Source of the DNA: Natronosalvus halobius
GTDB taxonomy: Archaea > Halobacteriota > Halobacteria > Halobacteriales > Natrialbaceae
Reading direction: 5' to 3'
Assembly: GCF_024138145.1 (NCBI RefSeq)
Contig: NZ_CP099997.1
Span: 682,001 to 746,000 of the forward strand
DNA: 64,000 nucleotides
The notes beneath the pieces are model-generated. The model saw nothing but the letters and a program-made list of their open reading frames with translations. It searched no databases and was not told the origin of the DNA. How positions within the stretch are numbered: the first letter of the stretch is position 1; each line of letters begins with the position of its first letter. Of the stretch, positions 27,373 through 35,386 are shown in pieces. Both the position numbers and the translations under genes were made by a program.

Positions 27373-27687
27373 ATGGACCGACTCTTCACGGCATTGTCCG
27401 CTGGCCCGCGTCGCCGAATCCTGGCCGAATTGAACAACCAGCCAGCAGATGGCGTCCAGGTCCCCGAGGCAATTCTCAATGACGGGGAGGTACGTAGAGA
27501 TCTCGAAATCGCGTTGCACCACAAGCACCTCCCCCTGCTGAATGATTACGGTTTCATCAACTGGGACCCAGAGACGAACAGAGTAACGAAGGGGCGCAGA
27601 TTTGACGACGTTCAACCAGTTCTTGAATCGCTCAACGACCAGGCCGACGAGGTCAGCATTCCGTGCCCCAGAAAGGGCCAGTCGTAG
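27373..27687 (+). CDS. DUF7344-type winged-helix protein
   Basis: The protein has 104 residues. MDRLFTALSAGPRRRILAEL begins a winged helix, and RRDLEIALHHKHLPLLNDYGFINWD matches the C-terminal half of the protein at 9813. It probably regulates transcription; targets unknown. It is divergent from the response regulator, a hint of functional linkage. Confidence 0.75.
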   Translation: MDRLFTALSAGPRRRILAELNNQPADGVQVPEAILNDGEVRRDLEIALHHKHLPLLNDYGFINWDPETNRVTKGRRFDDVQPVLESLNDQADEVSIPCPRKGQS

Positions 27688-27897
27688 GCATACACCTGGA
27701 GTCACGATCTCCGGTGGGCGTCTTGAGTAACGGATCACTGGCTTCAGGGATGGCACCGTCGACCACCAATCACTTCCCTCCTGGCAAATCGGTTTTTAGG
27801 CCATGACACATTCGCGCTCTGTATTCAGCACGATCACAGAGACCTCTCATTCTTCGAGGGGTTCAATGGCCGAAGAACGTACTGTCGAGGACGACAA

Positions 27898-28905
27898 TCA
27901 GACAGTCGCGCTCTCGTCGCTCGAGTCCGTCTCGAGCGCGGGTTGCGTCTCGTCGTCCTCAGTCGTCGATGGTTCGTTCGCATTCGACTCCGCGTCGGAC
28001 CCGGAATCGGACCTGGCGTCGTCGTCGGTAATCGGCCGTCGGCGGCTATCCACGACAGTCCCGTCCCCACCGACGTAGAGAATCAACGTCTCGTCCTCGA
28101 GTCTGGTACTCACGAGGAGACACCACGGATCGCTCGAGACGACGCGTTCGCGCCACTCGCGACCGACGTTCCAGAGCGAGCGCTCCTGGACGTCGCGGTT
28201 GTGTTCGTGGTAGAACGAGACGACCGCGGGGTGCTCGAGGACCGCGAGTGTGACCGGACAGCGAAGGGCCGATCCGCAGGCCTCACATTTGAAGGCCAGT
28301 TGGACGCGGTCTGGACCGTCGGCCTCGTCGTCGGCCGTCCGAATCACTGGTTCGACGTCCGCCGTCGTCTCCCCGCCGCAGTCGGGGCAGACGCGGTCGG
28401 TGAACGTCCGAATGCGGTGTCGGTGGTAGGAGTCGAGGGCTGTCGGTATCGAATCCGCCTCACGAGTCACATACCCGCTCGGCGGGAACGACAGTTCCAG
28501 AATCGGTGCGCCACAGGACTGGCACGCCACTCGAGAGACGTTGTCGGTGACGGTCGCGACCAGTTCGGTCTCCTCGCAGAACGGGCAGGGTTCGGGGAGG
28601 GCGATCGACTCGCAGTCCACGCTGTCGGTGTAGGTGCCCGCCCGGATCGCTCGCCCGACCTCGCGGCCGGCGTAGGTGAGTTCGTACCGGTCGTCCTAGC
28701 GTTGTCGGACGAACTCGCCGGTTAGCTGTCGGAGGTGGTAGGCGAACCCCGACGACGTGTCGGTGTCGCTCGCCTCGAACAGTTCCGAGAACGTGCACGG
28801 GCCGTCCGAGAGCAGCGTCCGGACGGTTCGCATCCGGATCTCGTTTCCGAGCGCCTGGAACGCGTCGCTGGGGGCTGGGCCGTCCTCGACGGATCCGGTA
28901 TCCAT
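27898..28905 (-). pseudogene. Zinc-ribbon HTH regulator interrupted by in-frame TAG
   Basis: Reading from the ATG at 28905, an ArsR-like HTH (DAFQALGNEIRMRTVRTLL, SSGFAYHLRQLTGEFVRQR) ends at a TAG at 28696-28698. The same frame continues with DDRYELTYAGREVGRAIRAGTY and then a zinc-rich C-terminal domain (PCPFCEE, ACQSCGAP, VCPDCGGE, FKCEACGSA) down to 27898. Together they match the haloarchaeal DUF7351-type regulators of about 330 residues. One base substitution explains the split. The domain after the stop has no obvious restart codon except a late one, so the regulator is probably lost. Confidence 0.8.
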
Positions 28906-28962
28906 GTCACACGTTGTGACACGAGCGGCCAAAACCCTGTCGACGGCGGGGCGATCAGACGG

Positions 28963-29286
28963 TCAGAACTGGTAGCGCCGTTCGTCATCCAGTTGCGGGT
29001 AGTCGTTCGCGCCCGTCATCTCGTCGTAGGTCATCCCCGAGAGGTACTCGTCGTAGGTCACGTCGTACCCCGACCGAAGCTGAAAGTCGAGTTTGCCCGT
29101 GTCGACTGTCGTCTGAAAGAGCATGTGAACCGCCCGACGGAGGAGCTCGTCGGTCGACTCTGGCTCGAGCGCGGTCGCCAGCAGAGCCAACTCGTTCCGG
29201 GTCTCGCGGTCGAGGGCCACGGTGCACTCCTCGCCCAGGTCGGCGTAGGTCGCTTCGATCTCGTCGGTCAGCGCGTCGAGGCTCAT
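28963..29286 (-). CDS. Hypothetical protein, haloarchaeal
   Basis: The protein has 107 residues: LDALTDEIEATYADLGEE, then TRNELALLATALEPESTDELLRRAVHMLF, a helical region resembling small DNA-binding or adaptor proteins, and a Tyr/Asp-rich end (YDVTYDEYLSGMTYDEM). No catalytic motif. The ATG at 29286 is favoured over one 27 bp upstream. It is divergent from mutY, with 96 bp between starts. Confidence 0.7.
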   Translation of the reverse strand: MSLDALTDEIEATYADLGEECTVALDRETRNELALLATALEPESTDELLRRAVHMLFQTTVDTGKLDFQLRSGYDVTYDEYLSGMTYDEMTGANDYPQLDDERRYQF

Positions 29287-29382
29287 GGCATTCCCAACTC
29301 GAGGACGATTCATAGACCTTTCGCGCTCGCTGCGAGCGCAGGAATCGCTAGCCGTAAGGTCGTCGATTCACAATCCAGGACA

Positions 29383-30342
29383 ATGAACGAGGACGCGGAA
29401 TCGACCGACCCCGGAGACGGGCCGCTCGAGTCGACGGCCCTCCCGTCGGGTGACGCGCTCGAGCACGTCCAGGAGGGGCTAATCGCGTGGTACGAGGCCG
29501 ATCACCGGGAGTACCCCTGGCGCGAGACAGACGATCCGTACGAGATTCTCGTGAGTGAGGTGATGAGCCAGCAGACCCAGCTGGATCGCGTCGTCGACGC
29601 CTGGGACGCGTTCCTCGAGCGGTGGCCGACAACGGAAGCACTCGCCGCGGCCGACCGCTCGGCCGTCGTCGGCTTCTGGTCGAGTCACAGCCTCGGCTAC
29701 AACAACCGGGCGAAGTACCTCCACGAGGCGGCGACCCAGATCGAAGACGAGTTCGACGGCGCCTTCCCGGAGACGCCCACCGGCCTCCAGGAACTGATGG
29801 GCGTCGGCCCGTACACGGCAAACGCAGTCGCGAGTTTCGCATTCAACACTGGCGACGCCGTCGTCGACACAAACGTCAAGCGCGTCTGCTACCGGGCGTT
29901 CGACGTGCCGGACCACGACGCGGCTTTCGAGACGGCAGCCAATCGGCTCATGCCCGAGGGTCGCTCGCGCGTCTGGAACAACGCGATCATGGAACTTGGC
30001 GCGGTCGCCTGCACCCAGCGACCCAGGTGCGACGAGGCCGGCTGTCCCTGGCGCGAGCACTGCAGCGCCTACGCGACGGGGGACTTCTCGGCACCCGACG
30101 TGCCGACCCAGTCCACGTTCGAGGGCAGCCGTCGCCAGTTCCGCGGGCGCATCGTCCGAGCGCTCCGAGAGTACGACGAACTCCCTCTCGACACGCTGGG
30201 ACCGCGAATCCGCGTCGACTACACTCCCGACGGCGAGCACGGGCGCGAATGGCTCGGGGGATTACTCTCGGATCTGGCCGACGACGGACTCGTCGAGCTA
30301 GACGAGAGCGAGGGCGAGACGGTCGCCAGGCTGCGGGCGTAG
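29383..30342 (+). CDS. mutY: A/G-specific adenine DNA glycosylase
   Basis: The protein has 319 residues. HhH-GPD features are present: YPWRETDDPYEILVSEVMSQQTQ, hairpin GVGPYTANAV, catalytic Asp in VVDTNVKRV. The Fe-S cluster cysteines are there but spaced C-x5-C-x4-C-x5-C (CTQRPRC, DEAGC, PWREHC) rather than the usual C-x6-C-x2-C-x5-C. MutY removes adenine opposite 8-oxoguanine. A C-terminal winged-helix-like part replaces the bacterial NUDIX-like domain. Confidence 0.93.
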   Translation: MNEDAESTDPGDGPLESTALPSGDALEHVQEGLIAWYEADHREYPWRETDDPYEILVSEVMSQQTQLDRVVDAWDAFLERWPTTEALAAADRSAVVGFWSSHSLGYNNRAKYLHEAATQIEDEFDGAFPETPTGLQELMGVGPYTANAVASFAFNTGDAVVDTNVKRVCYRAFDVPDHDAAFETAANRLMPEGRSRVWNNAIMELGAVACTQRPRCDEAGCPWREHCSAYATGDFSAPDVPTQSTFEGSRRQFRGRIVRALREYDELPLDTLGPRIRVDYTPDGEHGREWLGGLLSDLADDGLVELDESEGETVARLRA

Positions 30343-30454
30343 TTGGAGCACGCGTAGTTGGAACGTGATCGCACCAGGTCGACATGACCTGCGTGCAGCC
30401 GGTCGGCTACCCGTCGGTTTGCGTGTGAACGGATCAGCCACTCGTCGATTCTCG

Positions 30455-31546
30455 TCACTCGAGCGGCGCGTGGGTCAGTCGATACCCTACGTTATCGGCG
30501 TCGTCGTCGCCGGTACCCGCATCGCCCCCATCAGAAAGCTGGACGTCGACCACCTCGTAGAGACGGATCCCCGACTCCATCTGCGTGACGACGGGCGTGT
30601 CGTAGTGGTCGGCCTCGTACTCGAGACTCGGCCCCGCCGTCCGCTGGCGCTCTCGGTCGACGAACGCCCGGTGACGCTCGAGGCGACGTTCACCGATCGA
30701 CCGCGAGCGGTCCTGGACCTCCCGCACGCGGTCATCGAACGCCGAGACGAACGCCGCCTCGAGTTCGTAGCCGATCGAGTGACGGCCGGCACACATCGCC
30801 GCCAGCGACGTCGTCCCCGTGCCCCAGAAGGGATCCAGGACGGTGTCGCCGTAGGTCGAGTACATACAGCACAGCCGGTAGGGAATTTCGAGGGGGAACG
30901 CCGCCGAGCGCTCGCGTAGATCGTCGTCCGGCGAGTCGAGGGTCTGCAGTTCGCCGGTCACGTCCGACCAGAGGTCCGTGAACCAGCGATTTCGCTCCTC
31001 CCAGAAGTAGGCCGCCTCGTAGCGGTCGTCGTCTCCTGGCGGGAACGATCGCCGGGAGTCGCCCTTCCGAAAGACGAGAATGTACTCGTGTTCGAGGGTG
31101 ACGTAGGCGTTCGGGGGTATCATCCCGCTTCCCATGAACTTCGCGGCGCTGTTGGCGGGCTTGCGCCACAGGATATCGGGGAGGGGGTCGAACCCGCGGG
31201 CCTCGAACGCCTCGAGCACGCGGGCGTGGTTCGAGTAGACCCGGAAGCTGTCGTCGAGCGTCCGGGTCGCGTCCCCGACGTTGATACAGGCGATGCCGCC
31301 GTCGACGAGCACGCGCTCGAGTTCGTTCCAGACCCGATCGAGTTGGGCGTGCATCGCCTCGAACGCCTCGCGACCGTCCCCTCGCTCGAGGGCGTCGCCG
31401 ACGACCGGATCGAGTTCGGCAAAGAGGTCGTCCCACATCTCGATCATCGGATAGGGCGGCGACGTCACGACGAGGTCGACCGACTCGTCCGCGATGGCAG
31501 CGAGTTCGCGGGCGTCGCCGGTCACAACGCGGTGGGTCGTCTCCAT
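30455..31546 (-). CDS. Orphan DNA methyltransferase (N4-cytosine type; possible CTAG specificity)
   Basis: The protein has 363 residues. Motif IV TSPPYP near residue 30 and motif I DPFWGTGTT near residue 240, in that order, place it in the beta class of amino-methyltransferases; SPPY favours N4-cytosine. ACINVGDATRT and GYELEAAFV complete the AdoMet fold. No restriction gene is adjacent. The N-terminal sequence resembles from memory the haloarchaeal orphan CTAG methylase (zim), but I cannot verify this. An acidic tail follows the catalytic domain. Confidence 0.85.
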   Translation of the reverse strand: METTHRVVTGDARELAAIADESVDLVVTSPPYPMIEMWDDLFAELDPVVGDALERGDGREAFEAMHAQLDRVWNELERVLVDGGIACINVGDATRTLDDSFRVYSNHARVLEAFEARGFDPLPDILWRKPANSAAKFMGSGMIPPNAYVTLEHEYILVFRKGDSRRSFPPGDDDRYEAAYFWEERNRWFTDLWSDVTGELQTLDSPDDDLRERSAAFPLEIPYRLCCMYSTYGDTVLDPFWGTGTTSLAAMCAGRHSIGYELEAAFVSAFDDRVREVQDRSRSIGERRLERHRAFVDRERQRTAGPSLEYEADHYDTPVVTQMESGIRLYEVVDVQLSDGGDAGTGDDDADNVGYRLTHAPLE

Positions 31547-31810
31547 CGTGTGTCTGTGTCTCCGTTGCCCCCTTAGGTCTTCTCACCCGTCGTCGGCACT
31601 ATCGGGCGGTTTTCGCCCGGCGGACCCAGCCGAGGTGGAACGGCGAAATTTGACTCGAGGCCGTGATCGTACCAGGGCCGAGTACCGGCCGGCTCGAGAA
31701 TCGAGGAAACCGACACAGCCGATAGCGAGAGGTGTGGAGACACACGTCCTCCTCGAGCCAGTCTCCGTCTGTGGACAGTTACTACTCCGAAATCACGCAC
31801 TGACAGTTCA

Positions 31811-31943
31811 GAAACGACTCGAGAAGGCAGAAACGACTCGAGAAGGCAGAAACGACTCGAGAAGGCAGAAACGACTCGAGAAGGCAGAAACGACTCGAGA
31901 AGGCAGAAACGACTCGAGAAGGCAGAAACGACTCGAAAAAGCG
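31811..31943. repeat. 19-bp tandem repeat, six perfect copies plus one degenerate
   Basis: The unit GAAACGACTCGAGAAGGCA is repeated without change six times from 31811 to 31924, and a seventh copy decays at 31925-31943. Each unit contains the palindrome CTCGAG. The array begins 20 bp beyond the stop of the minus-strand gene at 31964, so it would lie in that gene's 3' UTR. There are no spacers, so it is not CRISPR. Confidence 0.9.
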
Positions 31944-31963
31944 ACGACAGTCGCTGGGTTCGA

Positions 31964-32530
31964 TTACTCTTCGTCTTCGGCTTCAGCTTCGGCTTCGTCC
32001 TCGTCTTCGGCTTCCGCCGCTTCTTCGTCTTCGCCCTCCTCGTCTTCGCCTTCCTCCGAGGCGTCCATCGACACTGCGTCAGTGGCCGGTTCGAACTCCT
32101 CGATCGGCTCCCACTCGTCTTCCGCGGCCCGGCGACGCCGCCAGGCCAGTGCCGCGGCGACGGTCACGCCGAGCACCACGAGTTTCGAGAGCCAGCCACG
32201 GGAGCCCTCGGACGACTCCGCGGATTCTGACTCGTCCGTTTCAGTCACCGATTCCATCTCGGCAGCCGGGAGGTCGATGTCGGAAAGCTCGTCTTTTACC
32301 TCGTCTCGCATCTCCGAATCGGGGAGTTCCGAACGTCCGAGCAGGTAGCCGATGGCTGCACCGGCGCCGAGCAAGAGTCCCGCCGCCGGAACCATCCGCT
32401 TCGACGACGAACTGCCTCCGTCGGCTTCCTCGATTGCTTCGAGGATCGGGTCTCGCATCGGTGAGTCCATGCCGACACCGATCGCTTCTTTGACGACACG
32501 TTCCGAGAGGGGCGTCTCTTTATCGGACAT
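31964..32530 (-). CDS. Hypothetical membrane protein with acidic C-terminal tail
   Basis: The protein has 188 residues. Two short hydrophobic segments (VPAAGLLLGAGAAIGYLLG, about 46-64; WLSKLVVLGVTVAAALAW, about 110-127) suggest two membrane helices. The N-terminus is charged (SERVVKEAIGVGMDSPMRDPILEAIEEADGG). The last 45 residues are almost entirely Glu, Asp and Ala. Its conserved haloarchaeal look is clear but no function is known. Confidence 0.75.
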   Translation of the reverse strand: MSDKETPLSERVVKEAIGVGMDSPMRDPILEAIEEADGGSSSSKRMVPAAGLLLGAGAAIGYLLGRSELPDSEMRDEVKDELSDIDLPAAEMESVTETDESESAESSEGSRGWLSKLVVLGVTVAAALAWRRRRAAEDEWEPIEEFEPATDAVSMDASEEGEDEEGEDEEAAEAEDEDEAEAEAEDEE

Positions 32531-32709
32531 AGTTCGACCATCCACATCCCGATAAATAGTTCTGTGCAATGTTTCAATTTGGGCCGCCACTCAACGGAGT
32601 GGTAGGACGCCCCTACCGGACCGACGGATGTCGAATACGCGTCCTGGATGCCCTCGGCGGGATCGAGCCGGCACCTCGACGACCGGGAACCCCCGCTCGA
32701 GACGACCCC

Positions 32710-33309
32710 TTAAAACGGGATCGCGATACCGAGGACTTCGAGCGCTCCGAACCCACCGAACCCGTACCCGAAGACGAGTGCTGCGGGAATCGTGCCGGCG
32801 ACGAGGGCTCGAACGAACGAGGTTCGGTGGACGACCTGGAGGCCGACCCACAGGAGGACGGTCCCGTACGCACAGGCCGCGACCCTGATCGCGGGCGCGG
32901 GAAGCCCGGCGACGAGACAAGGGGCCGTTGCGTACGCGATCACCTGGACGGTCTGGCTGATGCCAGCGCGGTCGTCGACGACGACCAGGAGCACGAGCGT
33001 CTGGATGGCCGAGACGACGTGTAACCCGAACGGAGCGACGAACAACACGAGCAGGCTGATCCAGAACAGCCCCTCCAGGACGGGCGAGACGGGGACCGAC
33101 GGGAAGTTGTCGGGAACCAGTAAATAGTGGGAGGTCGCGGCGATCAGCACCACTGTCATCGCGAAGAGCAGGCCGGGCGCCTGGTCTCCCGGTGCGACCC
33201 CTACCTGGAAGAAGTTCCGAGGGCGGACCAGTACCTCGACCCACGCCCGAGCGAGTCCTCTCGGGCCGCGATCGCGTCCGCCGTGGGGGTCTTTGATCCA
33301 CTGGGTCAT
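32710..33309 (-). CDS. YIP1-family-like membrane protein
   Basis: The protein has 199 residues. LVRPRNFFQVGVAPGDQAPGL near the N-terminus is the typical start of archaeal YIP1 domains, followed by about five membrane helices (LLFAMTVVLIAATSHYLLV, ISLLVLFVAPFGLHV). A basic/glycine-rich N-terminus precedes it. Function unknown. It lies 63 bp downstream of tdk on the same strand and may be co-transcribed. Confidence 0.8.
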   Translation of the reverse strand: MTQWIKDPHGGRDRGPRGLARAWVEVLVRPRNFFQVGVAPGDQAPGLLFAMTVVLIAATSHYLLVPDNFPSVPVSPVLEGLFWISLLVLFVAPFGLHVVSAIQTLVLLVVVDDRAGISQTVQVIAYATAPCLVAGLPAPAIRVAACAYGTVLLWVGLQVVHRTSFVRALVAGTIPAALVFGYGFGGFGALEVLGIAIPF

Positions 33310-33372
33310 CGGTCTCGGTTCGTCAGTCTCGTTGGTCTCGGTTCGTCGGTCTCGTTGATCTCGGTTCGTTGG

Positions 33373-33957
33373 TCAGTCTCGCCGGAGCGTGTGGCAGTGT
33401 CGACACCGAGCCTCGTAGGACTCGTCCGCGCCGACGAGGATCGTCGGATCGTCCATGTGGGCTGGCTCGCCGTTAACGAGCCGTTGATTTCGCGTCGCGG
33501 GCTCGCCACAGCGGGCGCAGATCGCCCGAAATTTCTCGACGTACTCGGCGCAGGCGATCAGTTGCGGAAGCGGATGAAACGGTTCGCCACGAAACGTCTG
33601 GTCGGTCCCGCTGACGATGACGCGCCGGCCATCGTCGGCCAGCCGTTCGCAGACGTCGACGAGCGTCTCCGTGAAGAAGTTGGCTTCGTCGAAGGCGACG
33701 ACCTGTTCGCCGTTGAGGCCGTCGAAGACGGCCTCGAGGTCGCTGTCCGGATCGATGGCGGTCGCTTCCCAGCGTCGCCCGTCGTGTGAGCCGACGTAGT
33801 CCTCGCCGTAGCGTTCGTCGAGCGCCGGGGTGAACACCGCAACCTCCTGACCCGCGATCTCGGCCCGGCGGAGCCGTCGAAGCAACTCCTCGGTCTTTCC
33901 GGAGAACATACTCCCCGTGACGACTTCGATCCACCCACTCTTCGTGATCGCGTGCAT
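33373..33957 (-). CDS. tdk: Thymidine kinase
   Basis: The protein has 194 residues and the type II thymidine kinase layout: P-loop TGSMFSGKTEELLRR, FDEANFF Walker-B-like segment with the catalytic Glu, lasso-type loop GTDQTFRGEPF, and the structural zinc site CARCGEP and CRHCHT. It phosphorylates thymidine in nucleoside salvage. The ATG at 33957 gives the family length; the longer frame upstream overlaps the divergent gene. Confidence 0.95.
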   Translation of the reverse strand: MHAITKSGWIEVVTGSMFSGKTEELLRRLRRAEIAGQEVAVFTPALDERYGEDYVGSHDGRRWEATAIDPDSDLEAVFDGLNGEQVVAFDEANFFTETLVDVCERLADDGRRVIVSGTDQTFRGEPFHPLPQLIACAEYVEKFRAICARCGEPATRNQRLVNGEPAHMDDPTILVGADESYEARCRHCHTLRRD

Positions 33958-34077
33958 CGGATGAAAGCGGGGAAAGCCGAGGTTAAATCGGTTTCCAATT
34001 CCGTTCATCCGGCGTTCGGCCACGCCGGTTCGCAGAACGCATCCCATAACGAAACCGATCCGGTCCATGTCGCCGGT

Positions 34078-34725
34078 ATGAGCGTCATCCGCCAGCCCGG
34101 ACGCTTCAGCCGCCACACCCGTCGCCGACTCGTCGGCGTCACGGCGGCGGGCAGCGCCGCGACGCTCGACACCGCGGCTGTTGGGCTCTGGTTTACCCTG
34201 ATCGTCGTCGAATCGCGAACGCCATCGACCGCACTCGCCGCACTGGGCATCCTCTTCTGCGGGGCATTACTCCGAACGGGCGTGTTCGGCGCGACGACGA
34301 CCCCGATGTACGCCTTACTCACGCCGCGTCGGATCGGGGTCGCGCTCCTCTTCGTCGCCGCCTGGCCCGCCTGGCTGCTCGTCGCCGAGCGAATCGGGAA
34401 CCCCGAGGGACTCCTCGTCGCCGGACCCCTCCTGGCCGGCGTCGTGGCCATCCAACTCCACTTCGAGCGTCGTGTGTTCCAACTCCCCGAAACGCGTCGC
34501 TGCCGAGTCACGTCACTGCTCTCGGGAACGCTGATCGCGGTCGGCGCAACGACCCTGCTCGCGTCGACCTGGTTGACGAACTGGACGGTCCTCACGGAGC
34601 CACTCGCGTTCGGGGCGACCACCGTCGTCTTCCGCATCGAGGCCTACCAGCTGGGCTTTCTCGTCTTCGGCGCGTTCGCGTTTCTCGCCCACCAGCGGCG
34701 ATTTCAGCTCGCGCTCGAGCCCTGA
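34078..34725 (+). CDS. Hypothetical integral membrane protein
   Basis: The protein has 215 residues and about six hydrophobic helices (SAATLDTAAVGLWFTLIVV, ALAALGILFCGALLRTG, IGVALLFVAAWPAWLLVAE). An Arg-rich N-terminus (SRHTRRRL) precedes the first helix and should stay in the cytoplasm. No family is recognised. It is divergent from tdk, with starts 121 bp apart. Confidence 0.7.
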   Translation: MSVIRQPGRFSRHTRRRLVGVTAAGSAATLDTAAVGLWFTLIVVESRTPSTALAALGILFCGALLRTGVFGATTTPMYALLTPRRIGVALLFVAAWPAWLLVAERIGNPEGLLVAGPLLAGVVAIQLHFERRVFQLPETRRCRVTSLLSGTLIAVGATTLLASTWLTNWTVLTEPLAFGATTVVFRIEAYQLGFLVFGAFAFLAHQRRFQLALEP

Positions 34726-34745
34726 CCGTCTCGAGTTCCTGTGGG

Positions 34746-35324
34746 TCAGGCGCCGACGTTCTGATCGCCTTCGAACGTTCCCGGGTCGGGTTCGATCGTC
34801 GCGTACTGCACGGCACGGACGCCGAGGGTCGCGACGCGTTCCTCGAGCGAATCGTCCACGAACGCCCCGTCCTGGATCACACTGTGGGCGCGGGGCACGG
34901 CGACCTGATGGGGCAACACCCACGCATTGAGCGCTCGACAGACGGATCGCAGGTGCTCGAGCGTCGTCACCGGAAATGAGCCGCCGGCGACTCCCACCAG
35001 CCCCACGGTCTTGTCCTCGAACTCGTCGAATCCGCAGTAATCCAGCGCGGTCTTCAGCGGCGAGGAGTACGAGCCGTGGTACATCGGCGAGCCGAGGAGC
35101 ACGGCGTCCGCGTCTCGAACGCGCGTGGCGATTGTCGCTGCGTCACCTGCATCCTCGCGGTCGACGTCGGCGTCGTACAGGGGGAGGTCGTAGTCTCGAA
35201 GGTCGACTAACCCCGTCTCCGCGCCCGTGTCGGCCGACGCCTCGAGGGCTCGTTCGAGGGTGATTCGCGTGTAGCTCTCCTCGCGGAGGCTGCCACAGAT
35301 TGCCAGCACCTGGACGTCACTCAT
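34746..35324 (-). CDS. NADPH-dependent FMN reductase family protein
   Basis: The protein has 192 residues with a flavodoxin-like fold. VLAICGSLREESYTRI is the phosphate-binding loop for FMN, GSPMYHGSYSSPLKTALDY the classical second motif, and VGLVGVAGGSFPVTTLEHLR the third. It probably reduces quinones, azo compounds or metals with NAD(P)H. It ends 62 bp from the O-acetylhomoserine-type enzyme on the same strand. Confidence 0.92.
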   Translation of the reverse strand: MSDVQVLAICGSLREESYTRITLERALEASADTGAETGLVDLRDYDLPLYDADVDREDAGDAATIATRVRDADAVLLGSPMYHGSYSSPLKTALDYCGFDEFEDKTVGLVGVAGGSFPVTTLEHLRSVCRALNAWVLPHQVAVPRAHSVIQDGAFVDDSLEERVATLGVRAVQYATIEPDPGTFEGDQNVGA

Positions 35325-35386
35325 GCGAGCTACGACGCAGCGTCGTCCTAAAAAAGTGCGTCAGTCTCGAACGGCCACCCAGCGGC

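Noticed and set aside
28696..28698. TAG as pyrrolysine codon
   Set aside because: No pyl genes are in the window and the gene type (regulator) is not one known to use pyrrolysine; a nonsense mutation is simpler.
31811..31943. Possible CRISPR array
   Set aside because: The 19-bp units are contiguous, with no unique spacers between them and no cas genes nearby.
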